The notes beneath the pieces are model-generated. The model made no database searches. It was not told the DNA's origin and was given only the letters and a program-made list of their open reading frames with translations. From a virus, in the IMG/VR virus record IMGVR_UViG_3300025086_000258, positions 1 through 23,353 of that record: 23,353 bases of DNA. One strand, written 5' to 3'. The translations under genes were made by a program, and so were the position numbers. Positions 6,104-13,357 of the stretch are shown here, piece by piece. Positions within the stretch are counted from its first letter, which is position 1; each line of letters starts with the position of its first letter.

Positions 6104-6533
6104 TATCATCCCTCTCTAAATCCACACTTACACCTTGCAAATGTACAGTACGAGCCTCGCTCAGAACTCCCTTAATCTCTGGCGGTGCCGCATTAAATTT
6201 TGCTTCTGGAATAGTGTATTTAACGTCTACATAGTGACGGGCGGTATCTTCATCCATGCTATTCAGCACTTTAACGAGAATACCGGGTTCCCATTCTACG
6301 CGCTTACGAAGATTAACTTTGACCTTGTAACCATTATCATTAACGGTAACGCTGCCGAAGTCCTTGCCCTCTTGACGTAGCTTGTCTTGAGCCCTCTCAA
6401 GGTACCTTGACTCGATTTCGCTCTTAATGAGCTTAACCTTTTCTTGCGCCTCTAAAATTGTCTGCTCAAGTTCTTTCTTAAAGATATCAAGCTCAGACAG
6501 TGAAGAGGATGATACAGATAACATATCTGTCAT
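6096..6533 (-). CDS. Conserved hypothetical protein (145 aa) of the recombination operon
   Basis: The family has no name that I know, although similar proteins accompany Sak4-like ATPases in phages. Residues ~12-55 are predicted coiled coil (LDIFKKELEQTILEAQEKVK). The rest is a beta-rich domain with VKVNLRKRVEWEPG near 71-84 and SEARTVHLQG near 127-136. The start at 6533 has GGAGG only 5 bases upstream. The frame is open to 6593, but that would place the start far from any ribosome-binding site. It overlaps the ATPase start by 8 bases. Its position suggests an accessory role in recombination, but nothing in the sequence shows an enzyme active site. Confidence 0.72.
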   Translation of the reverse strand: MTDMLSVSSSSLSELDIFKKELEQTILEAQEKVKLIKSEIESRYLERAQDKLRQEGKDFGSVTVNDNGYKVKVNLRKRVEWEPGILVKVLNSMDEDTARHYVDVKYTIPEAKFNAAPPEIKGVLSEARTVHLQGVSVDLERDDNA

Positions 6534-6564
6534 TTTGACCTCCATAAATGTTGTCGTTAGAAAC

Positions 6565-6593
6565 AATCTAGGAAATCTTTTTCTACATTGCAA
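6565..6593 (-). promoter_or_regulatory. Candidate sigma70-type promoter ahead of the recombination operon
   Basis: On the minus strand TTGCAA (6588-6593) and TAGATT (6565-6570) are separated by exactly 17 bases. Each matches the consensus at four of six positions. It sits in the 63-base gap upstream of the gene starting at 6533, so a transcript would begin about 25 bases before that ATG. The matches are modest and an AT-rich gap can give them by chance. Confidence 0.35.
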
Positions 6594-6596
6594 GTA

Positions 6597-6953
6597 TTAT
6601 TTTTTAGAAATTTTTATATCAATATTGTTTACTGCTAGCATAAGTTTCTTTTTTAAGCGGAAAACATCAGTTTCTACGCCCTTTGCGTCTTCTACAATAA
6701 ATTCATCTACACCATCTTCATTGGGCTTGTAATAAGTGTAGTCGGCTATGTAAGAGCATATTTTTTGTTCATTAATAACAATATTAAACCGCACTTGCCT
6801 GTCTAAGTCTCTTATCTTCTCATTCTCTTGCATTTTCCATAATTGACCGTAACGCTCTGCCTCCCACTTGCTATCAAACTTCATCCCCATGAACTCTGTT
6901 TTTTTGGCGCCGAATTTGTTGCGTTTACCATAAAATCTGTTAGGATATGGCAT
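6597..6953 (-). CDS. DUF1064-type phage nuclease (VSR/PD-(D/E)XK fold)
   Basis: It resembles the DUF1064 family of phage proteins, which is related to small endonucleases. Early motifs are KFGAKKTEFMGMKFDSKWEAERY, spread over residues ~13-35. The middle has the strand SYIADYTYY, with a candidate acidic residue. VEDAKGVETDVFRLKKKLM, near 86-104, carries the typical E/D-x-K-G motif followed by a basic helix. The family is thought to act in DNA processing, possibly at branched or recombination intermediates; that is inference. The start at 6953 is chosen for AAAGGG 9 bases upstream. An ATG six codons earlier (6971) has no such site. It is divergent from the plus-strand gene at 6983, leaving almost no room for separate promoters. 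Confidence 0.8.
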   Translation of the reverse strand: MPYPNRFYGKRNKFGAKKTEFMGMKFDSKWEAERYGQLWKMQENEKIRDLDRQVRFNIVINEQKICSYIADYTYYKPNEDGVDEFIVEDAKGVETDVFRLKKKLMLAVNNIDIKISKK

Positions 6954-6982
6954 TGTTTGTTGCCCTTTCATTGGAGTAAGTC

Positions 6983-7177
6983 ATGCCTGCAATAAATCAT
7001 AAATCAATTGGTGTTGATATGAAAACATATAATAAATTAAAGAAAATGTCGGAGGATGAGCACCGTAATATCAGACAACAAATAGGTTTTCTTGTTAGTA
7101 AAGCGTATCAAGAAAAATACGGTGAAAACTCCTCTATAGGAGGGATAGCTTCAGTTGGACAAAAAAAGGCGGTCTAA
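6983..7177 (+). CDS. Small ribbon-helix-helix-like protein (64 aa), possible repressor
   Basis: Residues 6-45 fit the Arc/MetJ-type pattern: a short strand (HKSIGVDM), a helix (KTYNKLKKMSEDE), a turn and a second helix (IRQQIGFLVSKAYQEKY). Such proteins bind DNA as dimers and usually act as repressors. The C-terminal 18 residues are flexible. The ATG at 6983 has GGAG 6 bases upstream. It is one of only three plus-strand genes in the window. Its 5' end is back to back with the DUF1064 gene, and its last 27 bases overlap the 3' end of the endonuclease gene on the other strand. A regulator controlling the divergent replication operon is an attractive inference, not shown. Confidence 0.65.
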   Translation: MPAINHKSIGVDMKTYNKLKKMSEDEHRNIRQQIGFLVSKAYQEKYGENSSIGGIASVGQKKAV

Positions 7178-7573
7178 ACAATATTGCAAAGACCGCCGCT
7201 CCAAATCATCTTTGTTAAACTTTATTGGTGATATGCGTTTTGTGACTTGACCTTTTAAACATTCTATTGGCTTAAAAAAAACTCTTTCTGGCTCAATGGC
7301 AACAAACGCTACTATGTCGCAATGTTCTTTTGTTAAAGGTTTTTTTTTGCCACTGTGAGATGTGGCAAATTGATACCCCATGTGGCGCGTCATGCCACTG
7401 CCTCTACCCTTTAATATACTTGACTTGACCTGAATCCGCAGAAAAGTTTCTTGATAATTAATTACGATATCAACTGTATCAAGATTAATAATCTGACATG
7501 AGTAACCTAATTTCATAAGGTGGGTCATACATATATGTTCGCCAAGCTTACCAGCTTCGAAATTGTTCAGCAT
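7151..7573 (-). CDS. PD-(D/E)XK endonuclease-like protein (140 aa)
   Basis: This resembles the PD-(D/E)XK endonuclease group that includes the intron homing enzyme I-Ssp6803I, and also the fold of Holliday junction resolvases. An N-terminal helix, FEAGKLGEHICMTHLMKLGY (residues 5-24), carries the conserved early glutamate. It is followed by VDIVIN (34-39) with the metal-binding Asp and by RIQVKSS (46-52), where Q-x-K stands in for E-x-K. No intron structure is visible around it, so it looks free-standing. The ATG at 7573 follows GGGGGAAG. The gene ends in a strong terminator that overlaps its last codons. A DNA-processing or selfish homing role is possible, and sequence alone does not decide. 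Confidence 0.72.
   Translation of the reverse strand: MLNNFEAGKLGEHICMTHLMKLGYSCQIINLDTVDIVINYQETFLRIQVKSSILKGRGSGMTRHMGYQFATSHSGKKKPLTKEHCDIVAFVAIEPERVFFKPIECLKGQVTKRISPIKFNKDDLERRSLQYCLDRLFLSN
7161..7197 (-). terminator. Intrinsic terminator inside the 3' end of the endonuclease gene
   Basis: GGCGGTCT (7168-7175 on the plus strand) pairs perfectly with 7190-7197. The stem is 8 bp with a 14-base loop. On the minus-strand transcript it is followed at once by seven U residues (7167-7161). The U-run encodes part of the last residues of the endonuclease (LFLSN). The hairpin also contains the stop codon of the plus-strand gene. It should end minus-strand transcripts coming from the lysozyme and virion region before the replication block. 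Confidence 0.75.
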
Positions 7574-7670
7574 CTTCCCCCCGTTGGAAAGTGTGAAATT
7601 TATTTCTTGACAATGTTCATATAGTATGACCTAAATATTTATATAGAGCAACTTTCTAGGAAGACATCCT
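7574..7670. promoter_or_regulatory. Divergent AT-rich intergenic region, probable promoters
   Basis: This 97-base gap separates the minus-strand endonuclease start from the plus-strand zinc-ribbon gene, so promoters in both directions are expected. A perfect TTGACA lies at 7607-7612 on the plus strand, but no good -10 box sits 16-18 bases further on. TATAGT at 7620-7625 is a fair -10 box without a matching -35. No pair convinces me, so the exact sites are undecided. Confidence 0.35.
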
Positions 7671-7859
7671 ATGATGCAAGAAGGTGACGGAACTATGGCT
7701 AAGTTTATATCAAATGGACTTTGCCCTAAATGTGAGAGCAAAATGAATTTTAAGTCTGACGGGTTAGAAGAGGATTCTATGATTTGTCCTGTTTGCAAAC
7801 TAGAAATGCTTACTCCCAGACATAATGAGTTAGAAATTTTGGTAGAATTGGAAAATTAA
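7671..7859 (+). CDS. Small zinc-ribbon protein (62 aa)
   Basis: Two CxxC pairs, CPKC (residues 18-21) and CPVC (39-42), are 17 residues apart, as in a zinc-ribbon that binds one metal ion. The remainder is acidic at the C-terminus (LEILVELEN). The ATG at 7671 has AGGAAG 7 bases upstream. An ATG at codon 9 (7695) is an alternative. It is followed directly by the next plus-strand gene without any gap. The role is unknown. Such small proteins often contact nucleic acid or a host polymerase, but nothing here shows which. Confidence 0.65.
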   Translation: MMQEGDGTMAKFISNGLCPKCESKMNFKSDGLEEDSMICPVCKLEMLTPRHNELEILVELEN

Positions 7860-8081
7860 ATGTATACAGCTATTGTGGTTGTGTGCGCTGTTTTAGGACA
7901 GGGGCATGATGGTCATTGCTTTGAGTTAAAAGATAATTGGGGGCCATATAATAACATGTCAATTTGTAAAAAGCGCACAAAAGAAATAAAGAAGGAGTCT
8001 ATTTTAATCTTTAAAGATTATGAGTTTCCTTACAAGCCAATTGCATGGCGTTGTGATTATGATGATTCTGGAGCGGCCTGA
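7860..8081 (+). CDS. Small secreted or membrane-anchored protein (73 aa)
   Basis: The first ~13 residues are hydrophobic (MYTAIVVVCAVLG), consistent with a signal peptide or single anchor. The remainder is polar, with cysteines at 20, 36 and 64 that could form disulphides outside the cytoplasm, and a WGPYNN segment near 27-32. Small phage proteins with a similar GPY and spaced-cysteine pattern are, as I recall, common in marine phages, but they have no known function. The ATG at 7860 follows the previous stop immediately (TAA then ATG), so the two plus-strand genes form one operon. Its last 25 bases overlap the end of the convergent gene at 8057. Confidence 0.6.
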   Translation: MYTAIVVVCAVLGQGHDGHCFELKDNWGPYNNMSICKKRTKEIKKESILIFKDYEFPYKPIAWRCDYDDSGAA

Positions 8082-8245
8082 CAGGTTTCTCCTTGACAAC
8101 AATCGTCAATGATACAATCACAATTAACGCACTGCGTATGACCATGCACATACACTGTCTTTAGTGGCTCGCTACAACGCGGGCAACGGCGACAGTGTTT
8201 TTTCATTGGCACTGGCCTTGTCGGTGCACTAACTTTCGGAATCAT
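8057..8245 (-). CDS. Cysteine-rich zinc-ribbon protein (62 aa)
   Basis: CPRC (residues 21-24) and CVNC (39-42) form a zinc-ribbon pair. An HGH motif lies just before the second pair, and further cysteines follow (DCCQGETC). I associate the 'VHGHTQC..C...CC.G' layout with small conserved marine phage proteins of unknown role. The start is uncertain. The ATG at 8245 overlaps the lysozyme stop by 17 bases and has no clear site. The ATG at 8206 (codon 14) has AAGG 9 bases upstream and would begin just before the cysteine motifs. It lies directly downstream of the lysozyme gene on the same strand. Confidence 0.7.
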   Translation of the reverse strand: MIPKVSAPTRPVPMKKHCRRCPRCSEPLKTVYVHGHTQCVNCDCIIDDCCQGETCQAAPESS

Positions 8246-8696
8246 TTGCCAATGCTCTCATGCGCGAAACTAACCGCCGTGCGCGGTTTGGGACTTGCGT
8301 ATACCACTTGGAATCGACCATCTCGTCCGCTGCGGAGTTAAACTCTCTTGCGTCTACGCCAGCCTTCATGCCTTTAAATTTTGACAGGCGCGGATAGCCA
8401 AGGTTGAACATCATGTTCGCAATAATAAGCTGACACTCTTCTGGCAAATCATCCCATTCTGGGTATAGGCGGTGACAATCTTCAAGGGTGACGGCAATGT
8501 CTAACTTAAACACATTGTCTACCCGCTCTTGCTCGATGACTGTGCCGACAGGCTTGCCGTACTCAGGGTCAGATTTTTTAATCAAGTGGCCAATGCCGAA
8601 GGTCGGCAAATTCAAGTGATCCAAATATATTTCGTATTTACAGCCTTCATCAGAAGCAAGCTCCTGACGTAGCTGGTCTATAGTTGTAGATTTCAT
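8229..8696 (-). CDS. Endolysin, T4-type lysozyme (glycoside hydrolase 24)
   Basis: It hydrolyses the N-acetylmuramic acid to N-acetylglucosamine bonds of host peptidoglycan at lysis. The catalytic triad is complete: Glu 17 (DEGCK), Asp 26 (YLDH) and Thr 32 (LPTFGIGHL). The 9- and 6-residue spacings are exactly those of T4 lysozyme (11, 20, 26). Later motifs, IIANMMFNLG and NRARRLVSRM, also fit. At 155 residues the protein is the usual length. There is no signal peptide or anchor, so it should depend on a holin, and I see none in this window. The ATG at 8696 has AGGA upstream. The gene follows the 951-residue virion gene with a one-base gap, so it is expressed with the late genes. Confidence 0.93.
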   Translation of the reverse strand: MKSTTIDQLRQELASDEGCKYEIYLDHLNLPTFGIGHLIKKSDPEYGKPVGTVIEQERVDNVFKLDIAVTLEDCHRLYPEWDDLPEECQLIIANMMFNLGYPRLSKFKGMKAGVDAREFNSAADEMVDSKWYTQVPNRARRLVSRMRALANDSES

Positions 8697-8697
8697 T

Positions 8698-11553
8698 TTA
8701 TGGGTTTCCTAACAGTCCTGCTGTTGCGCCGCGAATACCTAAAGCCTGCGCTATGCCAGGATTGGTCGCAGCTTGTTGACGTATGCTTGGTTGTGACGCC
8801 TGCTGTGGTATTCCGTAGAACTGTGCAGCGCCTGGTGTTACGGGGGTTACGCTCGCTAAAGACGAACTTTTGTTCGGTTCTGTAGGCTGTGGCGCCTGAA
8901 TCAGTCTACCAACTTCTCTGCCAGTTTGTCCAACTTGTTCAGCAAATGCTTGTGCGCCAAACTGACGCCCAGCACCTACTACGTTCATAGCGTTACCCAC
9001 AGAGTTCATTATGCCACCAACTCTTTGATTGGGCGCTCCTTGACCTTTTTTTGCATACATAGCAAGAACTTTAGGGCTGGCAAAAACTTTGGCAGTTGTT
9101 TTCATGCGTAAGTTATCACGCATTTTTGCTATAGGGTGAGCCGCAAAGGTGGCGGCGTAAATGCTCCCCTCTTTACCAACGTCTCCCAAATAAATCATGT
9201 CTTTAGCAAACTCATCAAGCATATTGTATGACTCTTTGCCTAATATCTTTTCCAGAACGCCATCTCTGTACTTGTCCATATTTCTTTTAAGAATGGCAGC
9301 AGAAGCAGGAGATGTAAATATGTCATCCCCGACACTTGATAATAGGTCACGCATGACCGACTCTTTGATTGTTTGCAAGGCTTCTGGGTCTGACTTGAAG
9401 AAGTTTTGTATGCGACCAACTTCAGATAGATTTGTTCCGGGTCTGGTTATGTACTGAGCGGCGTCTTCTGGATTAAGAATACCTTCATTGAATTCACGAA
9501 CAACTTTAATTTTGTTCGCTTCATCAAATGCGCGGCGCGCCTCTGAAAGCTTTTTTACGCTATCCATAATAGGCTTGTCAGCACCGATTCTAAGAATATT
9601 GTCCACAGCTTCTTGCGGCATTCTTGCTGGGCCTACTTGCGCTATAGTATCAGAAAGTTTTTTAACCTGCCCCCACTGATTTCCGAACAATTCTTTGCCT
9701 GTTGTTCCCAGAGCATGTATTTGGTTCCTGAAAGCAACACCGTTGAACTGATTCGGGTTCATAAGGTCAACACCAGTGCGGGACAATGCATCATTCAAAT
9801 ATGACTTAGCAAGCGCAGAGCGAACATATTCTTTGTCATCAACTGCATTTAGAACAGCTTTCAGCCTCTCAGGAGAGTTCTTTCTGATAACTTTCTGGAA
9901 GAACTGGTCTGCGTTAAATCGCGGGTCTTTTGAAGCGGCTTTGATACTACGCACAACACCAAACTTTTCTACGTCATCGAAGCGCTTCATTCCCTCTCTA
10001 TATTGATTGATAGCACGCTCTCTTTGGTTGGCAATCGCACGCAACTGAGAGTTTTGACCAGGAGCCAGACCCTTTATCTGATTTAAATTTACACTATCCA
10101 AAGCAGAATCAAATGCTTCTCTTAGCTTAAACAACTGGTCTGCTTGTGTGCGTGTAAGCTCTTTACCTGAAAATATTAGGTCGTTAATAAACTTTCTTTG
10201 ATTGGCTAATTGCTCAAAAGAGGCATACTCATCGAGAGACCTAATACCCATAATGGTTTTTCTTACATCATCGTCAAGCATTCTAAGAGAACCAATGCTC
10301 GCTTCTAACTGGTCTGTAGCGCCTCTAATTGCGTTTGTCGGGATGATTCTAGCCTTGCCGCCCTCTTTTACTACACCCTCAACAGCATCAGTAAAGCTGA
10401 GTCTGCCGAGCATGTCATCCATTAATCTAAATTGACCAGTGGCAACATCTTGAAAGGTCGAAAAGGCTTTTGTTATTTCACCCAGAACTTCATTATTAAT
10501 GTCTACGCCCTCCGCAGCACCGCGCTCCAAAAGGTCAACACTGTCTTTTACGGCCTTCATGGAAGCTTGTTGGGCTTCTTTCACGGTGTCATCAAGCATT
10601 TTATAAGACACGCTTGTTGCATCCGCAAAAGCGCCGCCAGCTTGCTCTAGAGTCGCAAGGTTTTGCAATAATTCATCTCGCTTGGCTACAGCTACGCTAG
10701 TATTGTTTATTACTCTCGTTGCGTCTTTTGTAGCTCCTTCAGCAAACTTTTGCGAATATCCTATGGCTGTAGGTGCGCCAAGGCGCTCTAAGCTAGGCAT
10801 GTAGCCCTCGTCTACAAGACGCGCACCTCTTGCGGCATCTGCCGCCTCTCCAGACATTTTGCCAGCCGCTCCACCAATAAGGGCTTTTCCAGCACGAAAC
10901 ACACCCATGCCAACTAAGTCCACGGTTCCAGCTAACAGAGCCTCTCCAGCAATATCTTTACCCACTTCGGGTAATGTTTGCTTTTGCACGCCAAGGAGGC
11001 TTTCAATGCCCTCCTCAAATGCTTGTCCTGCCGCTGCACCAGCCGCCGCTCCTGCGGCACCAGTTACGATGCCAGGGGCGCCTATAATCGCGCCCGCTAC
11101 CGAGCCTATGGATTCTGGCAATATACCAGCAAGGTCAGCAAAATCGCCAGCAGAGAAGCCTTCATCCTCCAGTATGACGTTCTTGTCACTAGGCTTCATG
11201 CCTACTGAGCGTTGCCCTTCTGGCGTAAGCGCTAGTCTACCGCGAGAGTCTTTGGTGTACCCACTTTCTCCAACATTTTTAAGAAGTATGGCCTCTTGCT
11301 CTTCTGCGGTTTCGCCAAAAGATACAAGCGCACGAATGCCAGATGTCGCGCCAGTTTTGTAGTCAAAGCCCTCATCCTCTGACTTTGTTTTTGTTTCCGC
11401 CATCAGGTCTTGAAATGTTCGTTCTGGTAAGAAGGGTTTAGACGCGCCAAAAAACTGTTGTTCTATTAACTCAGACTCTTGCTGAGTTGGTGCATCGCCC
11501 TCAATCTCAACCTGGACAATTCCATCAGGAGTTTCTACTTTTATAATTCCCAT
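8698..11553 (-). CDS. Large virion protein (951 aa), candidate internal/ejection protein
   Basis: This is a structural protein by context and composition. The start KVETPDGIVQVEIEGDAPTQQE resembles N-termini of large marine phage virion proteins. Residues ~135-250 are rich in Gly and Ala with hydrophobic stretches (SVAGAIIGAPGIVTGAAGAA). Such a stretch could insert into or cross the host membrane during DNA delivery. The middle (~270-800) is long, charged and helical. The last ~65 residues are Pro, Gln and Ala-rich. No lytic transglycosylase motif is evident to me. The ATG at 11553 has AGGA 7 bases upstream. It lies between two other virion genes and the lysozyme. An internal core protein ejected with DNA, like those of T7-type phages, is my inference. 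Confidence 0.65.
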   Translation of the reverse strand: MGIIKVETPDGIVQVEIEGDAPTQQESELIEQQFFGASKPFLPERTFQDLMAETKTKSEDEGFDYKTGATSGIRALVSFGETAEEQEAILLKNVGESGYTKDSRGRLALTPEGQRSVGMKPSDKNVILEDEGFSAGDFADLAGILPESIGSVAGAIIGAPGIVTGAAGAAAGAAAGQAFEEGIESLLGVQKQTLPEVGKDIAGEALLAGTVDLVGMGVFRAGKALIGGAAGKMSGEAADAARGARLVDEGYMPSLERLGAPTAIGYSQKFAEGATKDATRVINNTSVAVAKRDELLQNLATLEQAGGAFADATSVSYKMLDDTVKEAQQASMKAVKDSVDLLERGAAEGVDINNEVLGEITKAFSTFQDVATGQFRLMDDMLGRLSFTDAVEGVVKEGGKARIIPTNAIRGATDQLEASIGSLRMLDDDVRKTIMGIRSLDEYASFEQLANQRKFINDLIFSGKELTRTQADQLFKLREAFDSALDSVNLNQIKGLAPGQNSQLRAIANQRERAINQYREGMKRFDDVEKFGVVRSIKAASKDPRFNADQFFQKVIRKNSPERLKAVLNAVDDKEYVRSALAKSYLNDALSRTGVDLMNPNQFNGVAFRNQIHALGTTGKELFGNQWGQVKKLSDTIAQVGPARMPQEAVDNILRIGADKPIMDSVKKLSEARRAFDEANKIKVVREFNEGILNPEDAAQYITRPGTNLSEVGRIQNFFKSDPEALQTIKESVMRDLLSSVGDDIFTSPASAAILKRNMDKYRDGVLEKILGKESYNMLDEFAKDMIYLGDVGKEGSIYAATFAAHPIAKMRDNLRMKTTAKVFASPKVLAMYAKKGQGAPNQRVGGIMNSVGNAMNVVGAGRQFGAQAFAEQVGQTGREVGRLIQAPQPTEPNKSSSLASVTPVTPGAAQFYGIPQQASQPSIRQQAATNPGIAQALGIRGATAGLLGNP

Positions 11554-11562
11554 GTTGATGTC

Positions 11563-13347
11563 CTACTTTTGCTTTGCTCTACGGTATATTCCGTCATCTC
11601 CAAGCGCGAAGCCAGTACCTGTTTGACCAGAGTTGCCACGGTTAAAATCAACACCGTAACTTTCAAGATTTCTGTACGCTTCGTTTATTTCGCTTCGTCT
11701 TGTGCCAATAATATCTTCATATAAAGAGCCCAGTTTTTCAAGCAACAGCCCCTCATCACCTTCTGTAAACGAAATATCACCAACGATTTCAGAAACCATT
11801 CTACGGTCATTATCAGAAAGTGTTTTTCCTGATTCACCAAGAATTTCAGCAGCATTCTTAGCCTTTAGCTTTGTGAGCATAACCTTAATTTGTTTTACAG
11901 GGTCTGTCTCTCCACCCGCATCGAGGCCAAAGTTTCTTAATGTTTGAACAACCGCGCTTCTAGCTTGTGATGGTACGCTAATATCTGTTTGTTGCAGTAA
12001 GCCAGTTAGCTTTGAAAAGGTTTGCTCACCACGAATCATTCCTTTTTCCATGCTATTAATTTGATTAATAGCGGCGCTAACTGGTGTAAGTAAAACAGCT
12101 TCAGCATCAGAGCTTACATTTCTGTCTGGAAGCTGCACTTTAAGTTCTAGCTTAGAGCCACTGTACAGAGGGACATCAGTGGAAGTTCCAAGATATTTGT
12201 CTTTTGCCTCTGGGGTTTTGAGCGCCTCTTTTGCTAGGTCTGTATAGTCAGAAGCTCTAACAATTTCAAAGTTCTGATTAAACTCTTCGTTTGTATCTAA
12301 GTCATTCAACTCAAAAGAATTAAGGCGAGCAAACTCTCCTCTACCTTTGGTAATCGCGTCAACAACCCCCAATGGGCCACCCAACTTGCCCTTTGGTATA
12401 ATGTAGAAGTTTTCGCGCTGTTGAGCTTTCGCCTGGTCTTCTTTGGTTCTACCTAAAGCATACTCACCAGCTTTAGCACGCAATGCACGCGCCTCAGACT
12501 TGGCCTTTTCAAAGGCAGGCATAGCTTTCTCGCCTGCTTCACCTACGGAGCCAAGCATCTTACCCACATCAAAGCCTTTGCCAGCCTTGTTCTGCATAAG
12601 CGCCAATCCAAAGGTCATAAGCGCTGTGCTTTTGTCAGGCTTGCCAGAAACGTCCAATCCAGTAGCGTCTGCGAACTCTTTTATGTATTCCTCAGTCGTC
12701 TTGGCTTTTGATTCTTTACCCGTCATGCTCAGATAATCCTGAACACTTGTTCGTATAATATCTTCTGTTGCAGCTTCTGGTGTTTCTACAGATTGTGCGC
12801 CAGCGGCATCCGCTTCCTGCTCATCATCAATGCCGATGTCAGTTTGACCAGATTGAGATTGTGTAGGGTCTACTTGGTCACGGGTTTCTTGACCTCCCGC
12901 AGTAGTGAAAGAGCCTAGACCAGGAGTTGTAGACATGCCTGCTTGCGCAGCGGCTTTTTTTCTGCGTAACTCTTCTCGAAAAGGAGAAAGCTCGCTCTCC
13001 ACTCTTTTTATTTCATCTTGTATGGCGCTCTCTGTAGGAGATGATAAAATATCTCCAAGAGATTTAGTCACTATAGCAGGCGCGCCCGTCACTAGCCGAG
13101 CGCCTCTTGCGGCACTCTCTGCAATTCCGGGAATGTCAAATAGCTGACCAAATCTTGTCTGCGGTTCTGGGGCAAAATCAGGAACAGGCAAGAACTCTCC
13201 AGCTTTTTCACCAGTTCCTGACGCCAATCCTTCAGCGTAAGAACCTAGAATATCTAAGATTCCCTGTTGTTGACCTCTAACAACGTCTTCCGCGCTAGGG
13301 ATAGTCACTTGCCCTATACCAGTGCCTTTTATTCCAGAAACCGCCAT
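11563..13347 (-). CDS. Virion protein (594 aa), candidate internal/structural protein
   Basis: I do not recognise a named family. An N-terminal ordered part (~1-130) leads into a low-complexity acidic and Gln-rich linker (~150-200, with GIDDEQEADAAGA). A helical, Ala and Lys-rich region follows (~200-310), and then a mixed domain to the end. There is no membrane segment or signal peptide. The ATG at 13347 has AAGGAG 6 bases upstream, one of the best sites in the window. It ends 9 bases before the 951-residue gene. Being placed among Gly/Ala and Gln-rich proteins upstream of the lysozyme suggests an internal or tail-associated structural role. Confidence 0.62.
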   Translation of the reverse strand: MAVSGIKGTGIGQVTIPSAEDVVRGQQQGILDILGSYAEGLASGTGEKAGEFLPVPDFAPEPQTRFGQLFDIPGIAESAARGARLVTGAPAIVTKSLGDILSSPTESAIQDEIKRVESELSPFREELRRKKAAAQAGMSTTPGLGSFTTAGGQETRDQVDPTQSQSGQTDIGIDDEQEADAAGAQSVETPEAATEDIIRTSVQDYLSMTGKESKAKTTEEYIKEFADATGLDVSGKPDKSTALMTFGLALMQNKAGKGFDVGKMLGSVGEAGEKAMPAFEKAKSEARALRAKAGEYALGRTKEDQAKAQQRENFYIIPKGKLGGPLGVVDAITKGRGEFARLNSFELNDLDTNEEFNQNFEIVRASDYTDLAKEALKTPEAKDKYLGTSTDVPLYSGSKLELKVQLPDRNVSSDAEAVLLTPVSAAINQINSMEKGMIRGEQTFSKLTGLLQQTDISVPSQARSAVVQTLRNFGLDAGGETDPVKQIKVMLTKLKAKNAAEILGESGKTLSDNDRRMVSEIVGDISFTEGDEGLLLEKLGSLYEDIIGTRRSEINEAYRNLESYGVDFNRGNSGQTGTGFALGDDGIYRRAKQK

Positions 13348-13357
13348 AATAAGCTCC

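Noticed and set aside
7860-8081. The 73-residue hydrophobic-start protein as the missing holin
   Set aside because: It has one short hydrophobic segment only, is on the opposite strand to the lysozyme, and has cysteines suited to an exported domain.
8069-8092. GGAG/CTCC hairpin at the end of the plus-strand operon
   Set aside because: It has a mismatch, two G-U pairs and a very small loop, and no U-run follows, so I cannot call it a terminator.
10859-11362. Plus-strand open frame of 167 codons antisense to the 951-residue virion gene
   Set aside because: It mirrors the Gly/Ala-rich segment, whose codons have few stops in reverse. The product is Pro/Ala/Ser low complexity, with no start signal.
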